Shown here piece after piece: positions 49,403-50,622 of a stretch of 50,622 nt of DNA. The notes beneath the pieces were generated by a model, which was given only the letters and a program-made list of their open reading frames with translations, was not told the origin of the DNA and did no database searches. The stretch lies in the NCBI GenBank assembly GCA_002353635.1, contig DEKA01000052.1, positions 1 to 50,622 of the forward strand. Reading direction: 5' to 3'. A program made the translations under genes and the position numbers. The stretch comes from Lachnospiraceae bacterium UBA2734 (GTDB taxonomy: Bacteria > Bacillota > Clostridia > Lachnospirales > Lachnospiraceae). The first letter of the stretch is position 1; each line of letters starts with the position of its first letter.

Positions 49403-49490
49403 ATCATCGATTGCCGGATCCTGTCGGCGAAACCGCCTGCGCGGATTTCGCCTCAGGTGCCGCAAAGAACGCGGCAGGAAGGAAACAATA
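49403..49490 (+). promoter_or_regulatory. Two-hairpin leader element of buk (copy 2)
   Basis: The same 18-nt block as before adk (49404-49421), hairpin 1 ggcgaaa-ccgc/gcgg-a-tttcgcc (49426-49436 / 49441-49452) and hairpin 2 tgccgc/gcggca (49458-49463 / 49471-49476). Then AGGAAGGAAA and the buk ATG. It lies in the 116-nt ptb-buk gap, so it can set the Ptb to Buk ratio. Confidence 0.7.
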
Positions 49491-50555
49491 ATGTACAGAA
49501 GTTTGATCATCAACCCCGGCTCTACCTCCACGAAGATCGGTGTCTTCGATGATGAGGAGCAGATTCTTGACAAGACGCTGCGCCACTCCACAGAGGAGAT
49601 CGCACAGTTCCCGAGCGTATATGCCCAGAAGGATTTCCGCAAGAAGCTCGTTCTCGACGCACTGAAGGAGAACAACATCGACCTGAAATCCATCAACTTC
49701 ATCGTCGGCAGAGGCGGTCTTGTCCGCGCCATCCCGGGCGGCACATACACTGTCAATGACAGACTCATTGAGGATCTGAAGAATGGTGTGCAGGGTCAGC
49801 ACGCGAGCAACCTCGGCGGCATCCTTGCCAGAGAGATTGGCGATTCCATCGGCGTTCCCTCTTATATCGTAGATCCTGTTGTAGTCGATGAGATGGAGCC
49901 TGTAGCCCGCATCTCCGGCATGCCGGAGATCGAGAGAGTCTCCATCGGCCATCCGCTCAACCAGAAGGCCATGGCCAGAAGATGGGCCAAGACCATCGGG
50001 AAGAAGTACCAGGATGTCAATGTCATTGTGGCACACATGGGCGGCGGTGTATCCGTAGGCGCGCATGAGCACGGCAAGATGATCGATATTTTCAATGCTC
50101 TGGACGGCGATGGATGCTTCTCTCCTGAGAGAGCAGGCGGACTTCCGTCAGGCGCACTCATTAAGCTCTGCTACAGCGGCAAGTACACTGAGGCCGAGAT
50201 GAGAAAGAAGATTGTCGGCAACGGCGGCTTCAACGCTTACCTTGGCACAAACGATGCCCGCGAGGTACAGCAGAGAGCAGAGGCCGGTGATAAGAAGGCT
50301 CAGCTCGTTCTCGATGCCTTCATCTACCAGGTATCCAAGAACATCGGTGCAATGGGCACTGTCCTCAAGGGTAAGGTCGACCAGATCATCCTGACCGGCG
50401 GCATTGCCTACGGCAAGTACGTCACAGACCAGATCACAGAGCGCGTGCAGCACATCGCACCTGTCACCGTTTACGGCGGTGAGGCTGAGCTCCTTGCGCT
50501 GGCACAGGGCGGACTTCGCGTTATGACCGGTGAGGAAGAGGCGAAGGTTTACTAA
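49491..50555 (+). CDS. buk: Butyrate kinase
   Basis: The 354-residue ASKHA-fold kinase transfers phosphate from butyryl phosphate to ADP. It has the NPGSTSTKIGVFDDE phosphate loop, GRGGLVRAIPGGTYTVN typical of butyrate and not acetate kinases, HMGGGVSVGAHEHGKMID, and ILTGGIAYGKYV. It is the second gene of the butyrate pair and probably co-transcribed with ptb. Confidence 0.95.
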   Translation: MYRSLIINPGSTSTKIGVFDDEEQILDKTLRHSTEEIAQFPSVYAQKDFRKKLVLDALKENNIDLKSINFIVGRGGLVRAIPGGTYTVNDRLIEDLKNGVQGQHASNLGGILAREIGDSIGVPSYIVDPVVVDEMEPVARISGMPEIERVSIGHPLNQKAMARRWAKTIGKKYQDVNVIVAHMGGGVSVGAHEHGKMIDIFNALDGDGCFSPERAGGLPSGALIKLCYSGKYTEAEMRKKIVGNGGFNAYLGTNDAREVQQRAEAGDKKAQLVLDAFIYQVSKNIGAMGTVLKGKVDQIILTGGIAYGKYVTDQITERVQHIAPVTVYGGEAELLALAQGGLRVMTGEEEAKVY

Positions 50556-50597
50556 GACCTGTATTTGCACCATCTTAATACTTAATGAAAATGGCGG

Positions 50598-50622
50598 CCT
50601 GCCCGGATGCATTCCGGACAGG
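50598..50622 (+). terminator. Partial terminator after buk, cut by window edge
   Basis: cctg-c-ccgga/tccgg-a-cagg forms a 9-pair stem with loop TGCAT. The outer stem (ggcgg before it) and the expected T-run lie beyond the window. Confidence 0.55.

Noticed and set aside
49491..50555. Acetate kinase instead of butyrate kinase
   Set aside because: The GRGGLVRAIPGGTYTVN block, length of 354 and the ptb neighbour fit butyrate kinase.

Overview
The window looks like chromosome from an anaerobic, butyrate-producing Bacillota of the Lachnospiraceae type. The evidence is a complete Clostridia-style S10-spc-alpha ribosomal block, a PPi-type phosphofructokinase, Rho and RarA, a DUF4364 protein, a CotH-like protein, an L17 with large insertions and a ptb-buk butyrate pair. 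Family assignment is by pattern recognition of the translations only; no database search was possible. Coding density is high. I see no phage, no insertion sequence and no CRISPR array.

Layout. 1-8.4 kb: the 3' end of a tRNA-Leu, then a CotH-like protein, a YfbR-like HD nucleotidase, PPi-phosphofructokinase, a strikingly degenerate glycogen-phosphorylase homologue, rarA and a DUF4364 regulator. 8.4-13.2 kb: rho with its own promoter and a long leader, a Ser/Ala-rich anchored protein, a convergent secreted protein with bacterial Ig-like domains, and a compact minus-strand unit encoding a 28-residue membrane peptide. 13.2-17.9 kb: a NUDIX hydrolase, a SARP/BTAD-type regulator with a companion WQG-motif protein, a Maf nucleotide pyrophosphatase and a divergent SAM methyltransferase. 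18.0-35.1 kb: rpsJ to rplQ including secY, adk, infA, rpmJ and rpoA. 35.2-39.9 kb: the ECF transporter core ecfA1-ecfA2-ecfT, truA, then rplM-rpsI under a perfect consensus promoter. 39.9-50.6 kb: a noncoding or decayed stretch, a phosphoribosyltransferase-fold protein beside an NCS1/CodB-type permease, a CDF metal exporter, an RsuA-type pseudouridine synthase, an orphan PseI-type sialic-acid synthase, an OhrR-type regulator, a second, degenerate PRTase, and ptb-buk.

How the genes work together. The ribosomal block builds the ribosome and couples it to secretion (SecY), nucleotide balance (Adk), initiation (IF-1) and transcription (RpoA). The Ecf proteins energise vitamin or metal uptake with S subunits encoded elsewhere. 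Ptb and Buk turn butyryl-CoA into butyrate plus ATP. PPi-PFK feeds glycolysis.

The most unusual features are noncoding. The ribosomal operons carry many long structured spacers. Several genes have a short GCCGC/GCGGC hairpin just before the ribosome-binding site. A longer two-hairpin leader is nearly identical in front of adk and buk, and one of its hairpins recurs with a compensatory base pair in front of the SARP-type regulator. The other standouts are the phosphorylase homologue that has lost most of its catalytic residues, the 28-residue membrane peptide with a near-ideal promoter and Shine-Dalgarno site, and an OhrR-box-like sequence inside the promoter of the OhrR gene.
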